This document shows, piece after piece, positions 43,443 to 52,600 of a stretch of DNA of 64,000 nucleotides. The notes beneath the pieces are model-generated. The model ran no database searches, was not told where the DNA came from, and saw only the letters and a list, made by a program, of their open reading frames with translations. How positions within the stretch are numbered: position 1 is the first letter of the stretch; the number at the start of each line of letters is the position of its first letter. A program made the translations under genes and the position numbers. This DNA comes from Emticicia aquatilis (GTDB lineage: Bacteria; Bacteroidota; Bacteroidia; Cytophagales; Spirosomataceae): NCBI RefSeq assembly GCF_014644295.1, contig NZ_BMKK01000006.1, forward strand, positions 372,001 through 436,000, in the 5' to 3' direction.

Positions 43443-43466
43443 GCGAAGTGGAACTTCGCCCCACAG
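43443..43466 (-). repeat. TTGTRG-type hairpin directly after the nadA stop
   Basis: On the minus strand CTGTGG leads GCGAAGT, loop TCC, ACTTCGC (43443-43449 with 43453-43459 on plus). It starts one base after the nadA stop codon. Confidence 0.55.
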
Positions 43467-43467
43467 A

Positions 43468-44427
43468 TTACAGTCCGAATTTTGCCGAAAGTTCTAACAT
43501 TCGTTCGATTGGTTTGCGGGCATCAGCCAACATTTCGGCTGGAAGATTTATTTCTGGTGTTTCATCTCTCAAACACAAATATAGTTTTTCGAGCGTGTTG
43601 AGTTTCATGTGTGGGCAATCAGAACAGGCCTTGCACGCATGACCATTTTTTGAGGTTGGAGCTACATAAAATTTCTTCCCTGGAGCCGATTTACGCATTT
43701 GGTGCAAAATACCCGACTCAGTAGCCACAATAAACTCTTGCTGAGGACTATTGATAACATATTTCAAAAGACCCGTTGTTGAACCAATGTAATCAGCCAA
43801 TTTCAAAACCGACTCTTCGCTTTCTGGGTGAGCCACTACTTCGGCATTTGGGTGTTTGGCTTTCAAATCGGTTATCATTTTTCCCGAAAAAGTCTCGTGA
43901 ACCATACAAGCACCATCCCAAAGCAACATATTACGTCCAGTTACACGGTTAATGTAGCCTCCCAGATTTTTATCGGGAGCAAAGATAATCTTTTGGTTTT
44001 TCGGAAAACTTTCCACGATTTTTACGGCATTACTACTCGTACAAACTACGTCGGTAAGCGTTTTAAGCTCTGCTGAGCAGTTGACGTAAGAAATAACAAT
44101 ATGGTCGGGATGTTGGTCTTTAAATGCCTTAAACTCGGCATAAGGAGCCGATTCTTCGAGCGAACAACCTGCATTGAAATCTGGTAAAACCACTTTTTTG
44201 CTTGGAGAAAGAATCTTGGCTGTTTCGGCCATAAAACGCACTCCCGCAAAAACAATCATATCGGCATCGGTTTTGGCTGCTTGTTGCGAAAGCCCCAAGC
44301 TATCGCCAATGTAATCAGCAATATCTTGAATATCAGCAGTTTGGTAATAGTGAACCAACAAAACTGCATTTTTTTCTTTTTTCAACCGAGCGATTTCGGC
44401 AACATAATCAATTTTTTCAGCGACCAT
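43468..44427 (-). CDS. nadA: quinolinate synthase A
   Basis: NadA condenses iminoaspartate with dihydroxyacetone phosphate to quinolinate in de novo NAD synthesis and carries an oxygen-sensitive 4Fe-4S cluster. The 319-residue product has three pseudo-repeat domains. The likely cluster ligands are Cys88 (NAGCSLEES), Cys174 ([10 protein letters not shown]) and one of the Cys in [10 protein letters not shown] (265-271). Substrate elements [18 protein letters not shown] and VVAHPESEE are present. nadB and nadC are not adjacent. Confidence 0.95.
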   Translation of the reverse strand: MVAEKIDYVAEIARLKKEKNAVLLVHYYQTADIQDIADYIGDSLGLSQQAAKTDADMIVFAGVRFMAETAKILSPSKKVVLPDFNAGCSLEESAPYAEFKAFKDQHPDHIVISYVNCSAELKTLTDVVCTSSNAVKIVESFPKNQKIIFAPDKNLGGYINRVTGRNMLLWDGACMVHETFSGKMITDLKAKHPNAEVVAHPESEESVLKLADYIGSTTGLLKYVINSPQQEFIVATESGILHQMRKSAPGKKFYVAPTSKNGHACKACSDCPHMKLNTLEKLYLCLRDETPEINLPAEMLADARKPIERMLELSAKFGL

Positions 44428-44552
44428 CTTAAACTATGATTTATCAGATTTTTATGATTGTTTTTGATTTTTTTAAAATAGAAACTATTTTGATTTCAGA
44501 ATGAGTAAGAAACACACAATAAAAACATTATAACCAATATTTTGTGTTTTTG

Positions 44553-44587
44553 TGGACTATCGACTATAGACTGTCGACCGTGGACTA
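44553..44587. repeat. 7-bp-period array (TNGACTA type)
   Basis: Five 7-base units: TGGACTA, TCGACTA, TAGACTG, TCGACCG, TGGACTA. It ends 2 bases before the stop codon of the minus-strand gene at 44590, the same offset as the array at 11750. Confidence 0.75.
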
Positions 44588-44589
44588 AA

Positions 44590-45519
44590 CTATTTACAAG
44601 CAAACTCCCACGTTTTGTACATACTTACACTCCCGAGTTTGTCGAGATACGATTCTTTGATTTTGTTTCCTTTAGAATCATATTCAAATGTACGAACACT
44701 TATGACTTGATTATTATAGAAATAATTTTCTTTTGTCATATTGCCATTAGTATCGTATTCGTAGGTAAAATAATAATCAATTTGACCTTTGCCATTAAGG
44801 CGAGTTTTTTGCATTAGTTTACCAGTAGCGTCGTACTCGTGCTTGGTTTCGGCAAAAGTTACGTTATTTCTCAAGGTTTTATCTCTTGCTAAATTTCCTG
44901 CGGCATCATACACAAAATCTGTTTGAGTAGTAACCTTGTCGGTCGCATCAAAATGCACATCTTGGGTAATTTTTCCTTGAATATTGTAGGTTTTAGTATC
45001 AGACATCAAAACTTTTCCAGAAGGGTCTTTCACCTCTTTTTTTAGCAACTGTCCCTTCGTGTTGATAGTTGTAATTTCTCGGATAGTTTCGGTTTTTCCA
45101 TCTTCAGCATAAAAAACCTGCGTTTTTTGCGTACCGTTTAATGAAGGTGTATTGACCGAAAGAAGATTTACGCCCGCACTGGCCGACTCTTGAAGTAATT
45201 GACCAGTAGCATCAAATGCTTTTTTGATGACTCTCTTAACTTCATTATTGCGTTTGTATGTAATAGTTGTGTTATTTCCCGCAGCATCGTATTCGTAAGT
45301 ATATTCTTCTGTATAATTTCCCGTATTTTTGCTCGAAAAATTACTGGTTTGTTTCAAAATTCGCCCTTGAGCGTCATACGCTTTTGTAAATTCTTGCTCT
45401 TTTATACCTTGACGGAAAAAAGAATAACTGGTTTCGGGACAAGTGCCAACGGCTTGTAAATCAACTTGTGCGGTTGCGAGAAAAGGAACAAAACTTAAAA
45501 CTATTTTGATGAATTTCAT
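44590..45519 (-). CDS. secreted YD-repeat (Rhs-like) protein
   Basis: The 309-residue product has a short signal peptide (MKFIKIVLSFVPFLATAQ). It carries many YD-type repeats: AYDAQGRILKQ, YEYDAAGNNTTITY, AFDATGQLLQES, VYDAAGNLARDK, EYDATGKLMQKT, YEYDTNGNMTKEN and FEYDSKGNKIKES. Such repeats build shell-like beta structures in Rhs/teneurin proteins. This one is short and lacks the Rhs core (no PxxxxDPxGL motif) and any toxin tip, so it is not a polymorphic toxin as seen. The function is unknown. A TTGTGG hairpin lies 14 bases upstream. Confidence 0.75.
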   Translation of the reverse strand: MKFIKIVLSFVPFLATAQVDLQAVGTCPETSYSFFRQGIKEQEFTKAYDAQGRILKQTSNFSSKNTGNYTEEYTYEYDAAGNNTTITYKRNNEVKRVIKKAFDATGQLLQESASAGVNLLSVNTPSLNGTQKTQVFYAEDGKTETIREITTINTKGQLLKKEVKDPSGKVLMSDTKTYNIQGKITQDVHFDATDKVTTQTDFVYDAAGNLARDKTLRNNVTFAETKHEYDATGKLMQKTRLNGKGQIDYYFTYEYDTNGNMTKENYFYNNQVISVRTFEYDSKGNKIKESYLDKLGSVSMYKTWEFACK

Positions 45520-45532
45520 GTCTATTTGAATA

Positions 45533-45560
45533 TTGTGGAACGATTCGCCGAATCGCAGTT
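45533..45560 (+). repeat. TTGTRG hairpin element
   Basis: TTGTGG (45533-45538), then CGATTC (45541-45546), loop GCC, GAATCG (45550-45555), enclosed by GAAC/GTTC. It lies in the leader of the YD-repeat gene. Confidence 0.5.
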
Positions 45561-45712
45561 CTAAATCACGCCCAAAAGATATTTTTGGCTTTTATTAATA
45601 CGAAATTACTACTTTTAACACAAACATTACAATCGAATATTATTCAACGGCAAAGATTATATTATTTAGACAAATTTTAAGACATACGTAACACAAATTT
45701 TAAACGAATAGA

Positions 45713-47311
45713 ATGACAACAAAGTTTTTGAAGCAATCGGTTTTGACGCTCGGTTTAACAGTAGTGATATTGGCATGTGGAGATTCGGTATCGAAAAAGG
45801 AATATAAATCGCCCGATGAAGAATTTGGTGAGCTTTTCAAAGAAGTACAATTAAAGGCGATATTTTCTGATTCTAAAATATTTGCCGATGCAAGCCCAAA
45901 AGGCAAAGCAGAAGATGTAATGAAGCGATATGAGGAAGAAAAAACAAAACCCAATTTTAATTTGAAGCGTTTTGTGATGGAAAACTTCACTTTCACTACG
46001 CCCAACTCGAAATATGTAAGCAACGCAGCACTTTCTCCACAAGAACACGTGAATGAATTATGGAGTGTTTTGACAAGAAGAACGAAGGAATCGTCGGGTA
46101 CGCTCATTCCGTTGGTTAAGCCTTATCTTGTTCAAAGTGGAGCATCTACTGAAACTTATTATTGGGATAACTACTTCATGATGTTGGGTTTACAAGCCGC
46201 TAGAAAAGATACTTTGATGGCTAATACGGTCTTGAACTTTGCTCAATTGATTCAAGATTATGGGCATATTCCAACGGGTAATCGTAGCTATTATTTTAGT
46301 CGCTCGCAGCCACCATTTTTTGCTTCAATGGTAAAAATGCTGGCCGAAACAAAAGGTTATGAAGATAAATTAATCAAAACTTTACCGCAAATACAGAAGG
46401 AATATCAATATTGGATGGCGATAGATAAAGGCTCTGATGATGCCCAGAAACAAAACGAAGCCCGTAAGAAAGGTGAAAAAGCGTACAGAAAAGTAGTGTT
46501 TGTGGGTAAAAACGATATGTTGAACCGCTATTTTGATGATAATGATACGCCTCGCCCCGAAGCGTATCGAGAAGATATATTATTCGCCAGTAAAATAAGC
46601 GGACGCAAAGCCAATCAAGTTTACCGAGATTTACGCTCGGGCGTAGAATCGGGTTGGAGTTTTTCGAGCAGATGGTTGCGTGATGGGCAAAATTTAAGTA
46701 CAATTCACACGACTGATATTTTACCAGTTGACCTAAATGCTATTTTATATGATTTTGAGCTTACGCTTGCGAGCATCTATGAGGCAAATAACCAAACCGA
46801 ATACGCTCAGAGTATGAGGCAATTAGCCAACAAGCGTAAAGTGGTTTTTAATAAATACTTCTGGAATGAGTCTGCGGGATTCTACTTTGATTATGATTTT
46901 GTGGCAGGAAAACAAACCGATGTTTATTCTTTGGCGGCGGTTTATCCTTTATTTTTCAAATTAGCAAGCCAAGCACAGGCCGAAAAAGTTGCCAAAGTTT
47001 TAGAAACTAAGTTTTTGCAAGCGGGAGGTTTAATGACAACCTTAAATCAGACAAGCCAGCAATGGGATGGAACCAATGGTTTTGCCCCTTTGCAATATTT
47101 GGCTATTCAAGGTTTAAGAAATTACGGTTTTAATGATTTGGCCAATCGAATTAAGCAAAATTGGGTTGCCAACAACCTCAATGTTTATAAAACAACTGGC
47201 AAAATGCTTGATAAGTATAATGTGTCTGGCTCATCGAGTGAAGATTATCCCCGCCAAGATGGATATGGTTGGACCAATGGGGTTTTATTAAAATTGCTTT
47301 CTGAGAAGTAG
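45713..47311 (+). CDS. divergent GH37 trehalase-like lipoprotein
   Basis: The 532-residue product has a lipoprotein-like signal (VLTLGLTVVILAC, Cys22) and a full-length GH37 (alpha/alpha)6 domain. Alignment by eye to E. coli TreA is clear at TETYYWDNYFMM, SGWSFSSRWLRD, QQWDGTNGFAPLQYLAIQGL and QDGYGWTNGV. Active-site positions differ: the Arg of PGGRF is Ala144, the catalytic acid Asp (SGWDFS in TreA) is Ser316, and the base Glu (GGGGEY) is Asp511 next to Glu510. It may be inactive, or act by shifted residues or on another glycan. It would be periplasmic or membrane-anchored. Confidence 0.8.
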   Translation: MTTKFLKQSVLTLGLTVVILACGDSVSKKEYKSPDEEFGELFKEVQLKAIFSDSKIFADASPKGKAEDVMKRYEEEKTKPNFNLKRFVMENFTFTTPNSKYVSNAALSPQEHVNELWSVLTRRTKESSGTLIPLVKPYLVQSGASTETYYWDNYFMMLGLQAARKDTLMANTVLNFAQLIQDYGHIPTGNRSYYFSRSQPPFFASMVKMLAETKGYEDKLIKTLPQIQKEYQYWMAIDKGSDDAQKQNEARKKGEKAYRKVVFVGKNDMLNRYFDDNDTPRPEAYREDILFASKISGRKANQVYRDLRSGVESGWSFSSRWLRDGQNLSTIHTTDILPVDLNAILYDFELTLASIYEANNQTEYAQSMRQLANKRKVVFNKYFWNESAGFYFDYDFVAGKQTDVYSLAAVYPLFFKLASQAQAEKVAKVLETKFLQAGGLMTTLNQTSQQWDGTNGFAPLQYLAIQGLRNYGFNDLANRIKQNWVANNLNVYKTTGKMLDKYNVSGSSSEDYPRQDGYGWTNGVLLKLLSEK

Positions 47312-47320
47312 GGAACTGTT

Positions 47321-47402
47321 TACCACGGAGGCACGGATTACACGAAGAAACACAGAGCATATTCTCCGTGAAACTCTGTGTAATCGGTGCCTCTGTGGTT
47401 TA
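47321..47402. repeat. CGGAGGCACG-type inverted repeat with 7-bp period
   Basis: Left arm 47321-47357 (CCACGGA, GGCACGG, ATTACAC, GAAGAAA, CACAGAG) and right arm 47364-47402 (CTCCGTG, AAACTCT, GTGTAAT, CGGTGCC, TCTGTGG) are largely complementary. The element lies 9 bases after the trehalase-like stop and 7 before the stop of the convergent rhodanese gene. Confidence 0.8.
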
Positions 47403-47409
47403 AACAAAT

Positions 47410-47790
47410 TTACTTTAAACCAGCATTGGCTAAATCCTTATAGCCGCCGCCAGTTAAATTATAGATATACTTAAAACCAGCTTGTTGCAAGATTGGAGCA
47501 GCTTTACTGCTGCGTCCACCTGCTGCACAGTAAACAAAAACAGGCTTGTTTTTATCTAATTTTTCGATTTGCTGCTTAAATGCCACATCATTGAAGTTGA
47601 TACAATTAGAAGAGGCAATTTTGCCCGCTTCCCACTCTTGCGGAGTGCGTACATCAAGTAGTTGGGCATCTTTGGTAGTTTTTACCTTAGCGATAAATTC
47701 TTGTGGAGTAAGGTTCGTAGTTTGGGCTTTTGATGAAATGTAGCTACAAATACAAAGAAAAAATGCTAAAACCGAGATTTTTGATAACAT
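47410..47790 (-). CDS. periplasmic rhodanese-like protein
   Basis: The 126-residue product has a signal peptide (LAFFLCICSYISSKAQ). A single rhodanese domain follows, with LLDVRTPQEWEAGKIASSNCINF and the active-site loop VYCAAGGRSSKAA holding Cys88. Single-domain exported rhodaneses handle sulfane sulfur or act in redox reactions; the acceptor is unknown. It lies downstream of susD but beyond a strong terminator (47836-47876), so it is probably separate from that operon. Confidence 0.85.
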   Translation of the reverse strand: MLSKISVLAFFLCICSYISSKAQTTNLTPQEFIAKVKTTKDAQLLDVRTPQEWEAGKIASSNCINFNDVAFKQQIEKLDKNKPVFVYCAAGGRSSKAAPILQQAGFKYIYNLTGGGYKDLANAGLK

Positions 47791-47835
47791 AGCTTTTACG
47801 TTTATGGTTGATAAATATCCGTTGTAAATTTATAT

Positions 47836-47876
47836 AAAAAGAAAGCTTACTGAAAATTCCAGTAAGCTTTCTTTTT
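47836..47876. terminator. intrinsic terminator of the susCD operon
   Basis: Perfect 17-bp stem (47836-47852 with 47860-47876), with an A-run and a T-run, 24 bases beyond the susD stop on the minus strand. Confidence 0.85.
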
Positions 47877-47899
47877 GTTGATGAAGTGTCAAGAATCAA

Positions 47900-49669
47900 T
47901 TACCAACCTGGATTTTGTTTCAGATTTGGATTAGTGATGATATCGCCCGTTGGAATTGGATAGTAATAATGTTTATCAAGCCAGATTCTCGGAACATTAT
48001 TCAACCAAGTCAATTCGCCTGAAGTATCACCCGAAATTAATTGCGAATTAGGTTTTCCTGCAATCGTTGGTGTAACTTCCACATAAGTAACTCCCGAAAC
48101 TTTTGTTGGAGCGGTATTTTTGTAAAAAGCCACATCCAAAACACCATCTTCGTTAAGGTCTAATGGTGTATTTAGGCTTGGAATATACATACCGTTCCAT
48201 TCCATTTTCATCAATTCACCTTTTCTCCATCTTACAATATCATCAAAACGGAAGCCCTCTAAACATAATTCGATGCCTCTTTCACGTCGTACTTCCAAAA
48301 GAACAGGGTCAGAAATCTCTGGAAAATAATTGGTTTTTAAGTAATTATCAACCACTGTTGGTTTGGTTGTCAAGCCACCAGTAATTCCTGCTCTTTTTCT
48401 CAATGCACCAATAGATAATGCCCAGTCGGCATCTGTAAGTGTTCCTAATTCGGCTTTTGCTTCAGCATAAGCTAAAAGAACTTCAGCGTATCTGAAAATC
48501 GTAACCGAGTTGATATTAAGGTCACGAGTATCATAATACATATCATCAAGCGTCCATTTAATTGGCATATAACCCGTAAATGTATAAGAGAAAAGTGGTG
48601 GAGAAGCAACCAAAGCACCATTGTTTGTGCGTTTATAATCGCCTACACGAATTGTTTGAGCAAGTCTTTTGTCTCGTCCTTTTACCTCATCTTTAAACAA
48701 CATGGTTTTGTAAGCAGGGTCGTTGGTATATGGTGTGCCGTCTGCTTTCAAATATGTATTGATAAAAGTGCGAATAAAGCTGGCTTTATCGCCGTAAGTT
48801 CCACTTGTCCAGTACCAGTTACCGTCGTTTAGGTTATTTAGTGCCAAATCACAAACTGCCGAAAGCATTACTTCTGTACCAATTGGGGCAGGATTAATGA
48901 ATACTTGACGATAAGACTTATCAACACCAGCACCATCATAAAGTTTATAACCCGCTTCGTCGATAACCTTTTTGGCTGCTACCGCAGCTTGATTAAGTAA
49001 ACCCGCAGCCGATGCTTCAAGACCAAGACCTTTGTGATATTTACGGAATGTACCTTCATGTAAAGCCACACGTGCTTTGAAAGCATAAGCCACATATTTT
49101 GTAACTAAACTACGGGTTGCTTCACTATTTGACGTGATATTTAAGCAAGCATAGTCTAAATCGGCCAAAACCGAGTCCATAACCATTACACGAGAGTCAC
49201 GACCTTTCATTAATAAATCAGTATCCGAAACATCAAGAGGTTTGCCAATCCAAGGCACATCGCCGAATCTTTTTACTTTATCGAAATAGAACCAAGCTCT
49301 GAAAAATTTAGCAATTCCGAGATAGTTTTTTCTAACGGCTACTGGCACTTTCGGGTCATTGCAGTTTTGAATGAAGTAATTGATGTTTCTCAAATCGCTC
49401 CAACTCCAACCCGTACTTACTTGAGCACTGTAATTTCCCTCAGTGATAAATGCTGGGGTATCTTTGCGAGCTAAGTAATCTGACATGGCATCGGCACGAT
49501 GAAGGTTTTTGCCATTCAGCATCGAATAGAACGAATTTGTGTATAAAATCAAGCCACTTTCGCTACCAAAAATTGGCCCTTTAGTAGTGGTTGCCTCGGG
49601 AAGCTCCTCCAAATCACACCCAATAAAGAGTATTGCTGTTAATAAAATGAATATATATCTGAGTTTCAT
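47900..49669 (-). CDS. SusD/RagB-family nutrient-binding outer-membrane lipoprotein
   Basis: SusD proteins sit on the cell surface as a lid on the SusC channel and bind glycans or other nutrients. The 589-residue product has a lipoprotein signal (MKLRYIFILLTAILFIGC, Cys18). TPR-like helical repeats follow (AKFFRAWFYFDKVKRFGDVPW, RYAEVLLAYAEAKAEL) and the SusD C-terminal part with LLEVRRERGIELCLEGFRFDDIVRWRKGE. It starts 13 bases after the susC stop. Start 49669 was chosen because it gives the lipobox. The substrate is unknown. Confidence 0.93.
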   Translation of the reverse strand: MKLRYIFILLTAILFIGCDLEELPEATTTKGPIFGSESGLILYTNSFYSMLNGKNLHRADAMSDYLARKDTPAFITEGNYSAQVSTGWSWSDLRNINYFIQNCNDPKVPVAVRKNYLGIAKFFRAWFYFDKVKRFGDVPWIGKPLDVSDTDLLMKGRDSRVMVMDSVLADLDYACLNITSNSEATRSLVTKYVAYAFKARVALHEGTFRKYHKGLGLEASAAGLLNQAAVAAKKVIDEAGYKLYDGAGVDKSYRQVFINPAPIGTEVMLSAVCDLALNNLNDGNWYWTSGTYGDKASFIRTFINTYLKADGTPYTNDPAYKTMLFKDEVKGRDKRLAQTIRVGDYKRTNNGALVASPPLFSYTFTGYMPIKWTLDDMYYDTRDLNINSVTIFRYAEVLLAYAEAKAELGTLTDADWALSIGALRKRAGITGGLTTKPTVVDNYLKTNYFPEISDPVLLEVRRERGIELCLEGFRFDDIVRWRKGELMKMEWNGMYIPSLNTPLDLNEDGVLDVAFYKNTAPTKVSGVTYVEVTPTIAGKPNSQLISGDTSGELTWLNNVPRIWLDKHYYYPIPTGDIITNPNLKQNPGW

Positions 49670-49682
49670 AATTGTATCGGAA

Positions 49683-52600
49683 TTAGAATGTAATAGATAA
49701 ACCAAGCGTTACGCTTTTCATGATTGGATAATTGTACGCATCACCGGCATTGCCACCTGGTGAGAATACTTGGTCTGATGCCACTGCACTTTCTACGTCG
49801 AAATCACGGGTGATTTTGTAAAGTGGTGATAAAGACCAGATGTTTTCGGCCGAAACATAAACTTTTGCTGCCGCTGCTCCAATTTTTGAAGATACTGTTC
49901 TTGATAAATTATAACCTAATTGAATGTTTTTCAGACGCATATATGCTACATTTTGTAGGTATTTTGTCTGCGGAGCAGCCAATGTACCATTAGCGTTACT
50001 TGCGATACGTGAAACATATCTTGGGAAATAAGCATCTGTGTTTTGTTCTGTCCAAATATTACCTAACTGACTTTCGGGAATTCCTCCGTAAGGTCGATTG
50101 TATTGCCCCCAGAATAAATTGGCCTCACGGCTTGGATACCACTGTTGCTTGCCAACCCCTTGTATGAATGCCGAGAAAAAGAAATTATTCCAATCGGCAC
50201 CGAGCATAATACCATAGGTATATCTTGGTGCAGAATTTCCGATAATAGAGCGGTCTCCTGGGTTTTCAATTCTGTTTGTACCAGGTGTAATTTGTCCGTC
50301 GCCGTTGGTGTCTTTAAATTTAATATCCCCTGGAAACCAAAGTCCGCTCGAAGCTGTGCGGAAAAGGTTTTGGCTGGCACTGTTTTTCACGTCTTCAGCC
50401 GATGTGAAGAATCCTTCAGTTGTATAGCCCCAAATTTCGCCCAAAGTTTGTCCTACATAATAATCACTCAATAATTTTTGTGGGTTATTATATTTCGTAA
50501 TCACCGAAGTATTATCGGCAAGCGTTAATCTCACATCATAATTGAAAGGTTTTGCCCCAACCGAGAATTTATCACGATACGAAAGCATCATTTCCCAACC
50601 TTTAGTTTTTAAATCAGCATAGTTTCCTTTTGGAGCATCAGCACCGAAAACAGCAGGAAGAGTCAAACCAACAGTAAACATATCGGTCGTAGTTCGGATG
50701 TAGGCATCGGCTACAAAATTCAAGCGATTCGATAACATTGCTAAGTCAATACCAATATTTTTAGTGGTTGCTGTTTCCCAAGTTAAGCCTTCAGGCAAAA
50801 CCGTAGGGTTTCTTGTTTGCTGTGGCTTTTGTCCGTTTAAAATAACTGATGATTGAGAAATAGCGAATTGCTCTAAATAAGCATAAGAGCCAATATTTCC
50901 ATTTCCGAGCGAGCCATAAGAGGCACGTAGTTTCAAATCAGAAATGATATTTTCTGGAACTTTCCAAAAAGATTCTCTCGAAACTCTCCAACCAACTGAG
51001 TAAGAAGGGAAAAAAGCAAAACGTTGATTAGCAGGGAATTTTGATGAACCATCATAACGTCCGTTTACTTCAAATAAATAACGGTCTTTGTACGAGTAGT
51101 TTATTCTCGAAAAACCGCCTTGAATCTTCCATCTTTCCCAGCCGCCCTGCGTTACGATTGCTTGACCCAAAGCCAAGTTTATATCATTGGCATCTTCAAA
51201 GATAAGGCCATTTCGTTGGGTAGAAAGACGCTTGAAATTTGATTGTTCGTAGTTATAACCCACCAAAAACTTCAAATAATGGTCGTTTTTGAAGGTATTT
51301 TCGTATTCAGTATAAAGGTTGGTGGTCATATAGGCCGTTTCACGATAAACATCATTGAGATAGTTGGTTGTAGTTCCGACGTACGAAATCACACCAGGTT
51401 TTGTGCTGTACGGTACTGGCACAGCCTTCGTTCGGTCGTTGTTATCGGTATTCTGAATCGTAAAATCACCTTTGACTCTAAATTTATCTCTGAAAAACTG
51501 AGCCGCAAAACCACTGGTATTTCTGAAAACTTTTTTGTTGTTATCAATACCATTTTTGCCATAATAGAAATCACCAATACTATAAACCGACGAAAATGTT
51601 AGCGTTCCGTCAGGATTCATTAATGGCGAAAGCGGGTGGCCTTCATCGGCAATATTTCTCCAAACACCACCACCTTCACCTACATTGAGTGGGTTGTGGT
51701 ATTTCATATCAGAATATTGCGACATATTATTGATTTTCAACCACGGATAAAGCTGAATAGAACCTTTTCCTGTAAAGTTTAATACTCGATAATCGTCAGA
51801 ATTATATCTAAATAAGCCATCTTGACCAAAATAGCGGCCAGTTAGCAAATAACTTGCTTTATCGCTGCTTCCCGAAATACTCAAATTATGCTCTTTTGAG
51901 TTCGTGAAATCTTTATATAAAATACCGTAATAATCAGTGCTTCCGTAGTACATATACTCGCCCGTTACGGGGTCAACCTCTACTTCTGGCAAACCACCAA
52001 CTTCTGAGCGTCTTTTGATTTCGTTGAGGTATGCTTGCGAAAATTTGAGCGTTTTATTCACATTTTGCGGAAAAGTACCTTGAAAGTTCACAAACGACTC
52101 GGCAAACATCGATGCCCAAGTGTATCCATCGGTTACTAAATCCGGTACAGCAATCGGCTTCTTTAATGAATAATTTGTCGAATAAGTGATATTCGTTTTG
52201 CCAGCAGTTGGGTTCTTCGTTGTAATCAAAACCACACCAAATACCCCTCTTGCTCCATAAATTGAGGCGGAGGCGGCATCTTTTAGCAACGTAATCGTTG
52301 CAATATCGCTTGGGTTAATCAAACTTGGGTCACCTTCTACGTTATCAATCAACACTAAGGCGTTTCCTCCTTGTCCGATTGAGGTTGTACCTCTGATATT
52401 AAAACTTGGTGCTTGATTTGGTTTTCCGTCGCCCATTTTGATATTAAGGTTAGGCAAAACCCCTTGAAGACCTTGATTGACGTTAGTTATCGGGCGATTT
52501 TCAAACACTTCGCTCGAAATCATATCAACAGCACCCGTCAAATTGGCTTTCTTTTGTGAACCATAACCTACCACAACTACTTCCGAAAGTAATTTCACAT

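Noticed and set aside
44590-45519. Rhs-type polymorphic toxin
   Set aside because: It has YD repeats but is only 309 residues, with no Rhs core motif and no C-terminal toxin domain; the SUKH gene is 30 kb away and not linked.
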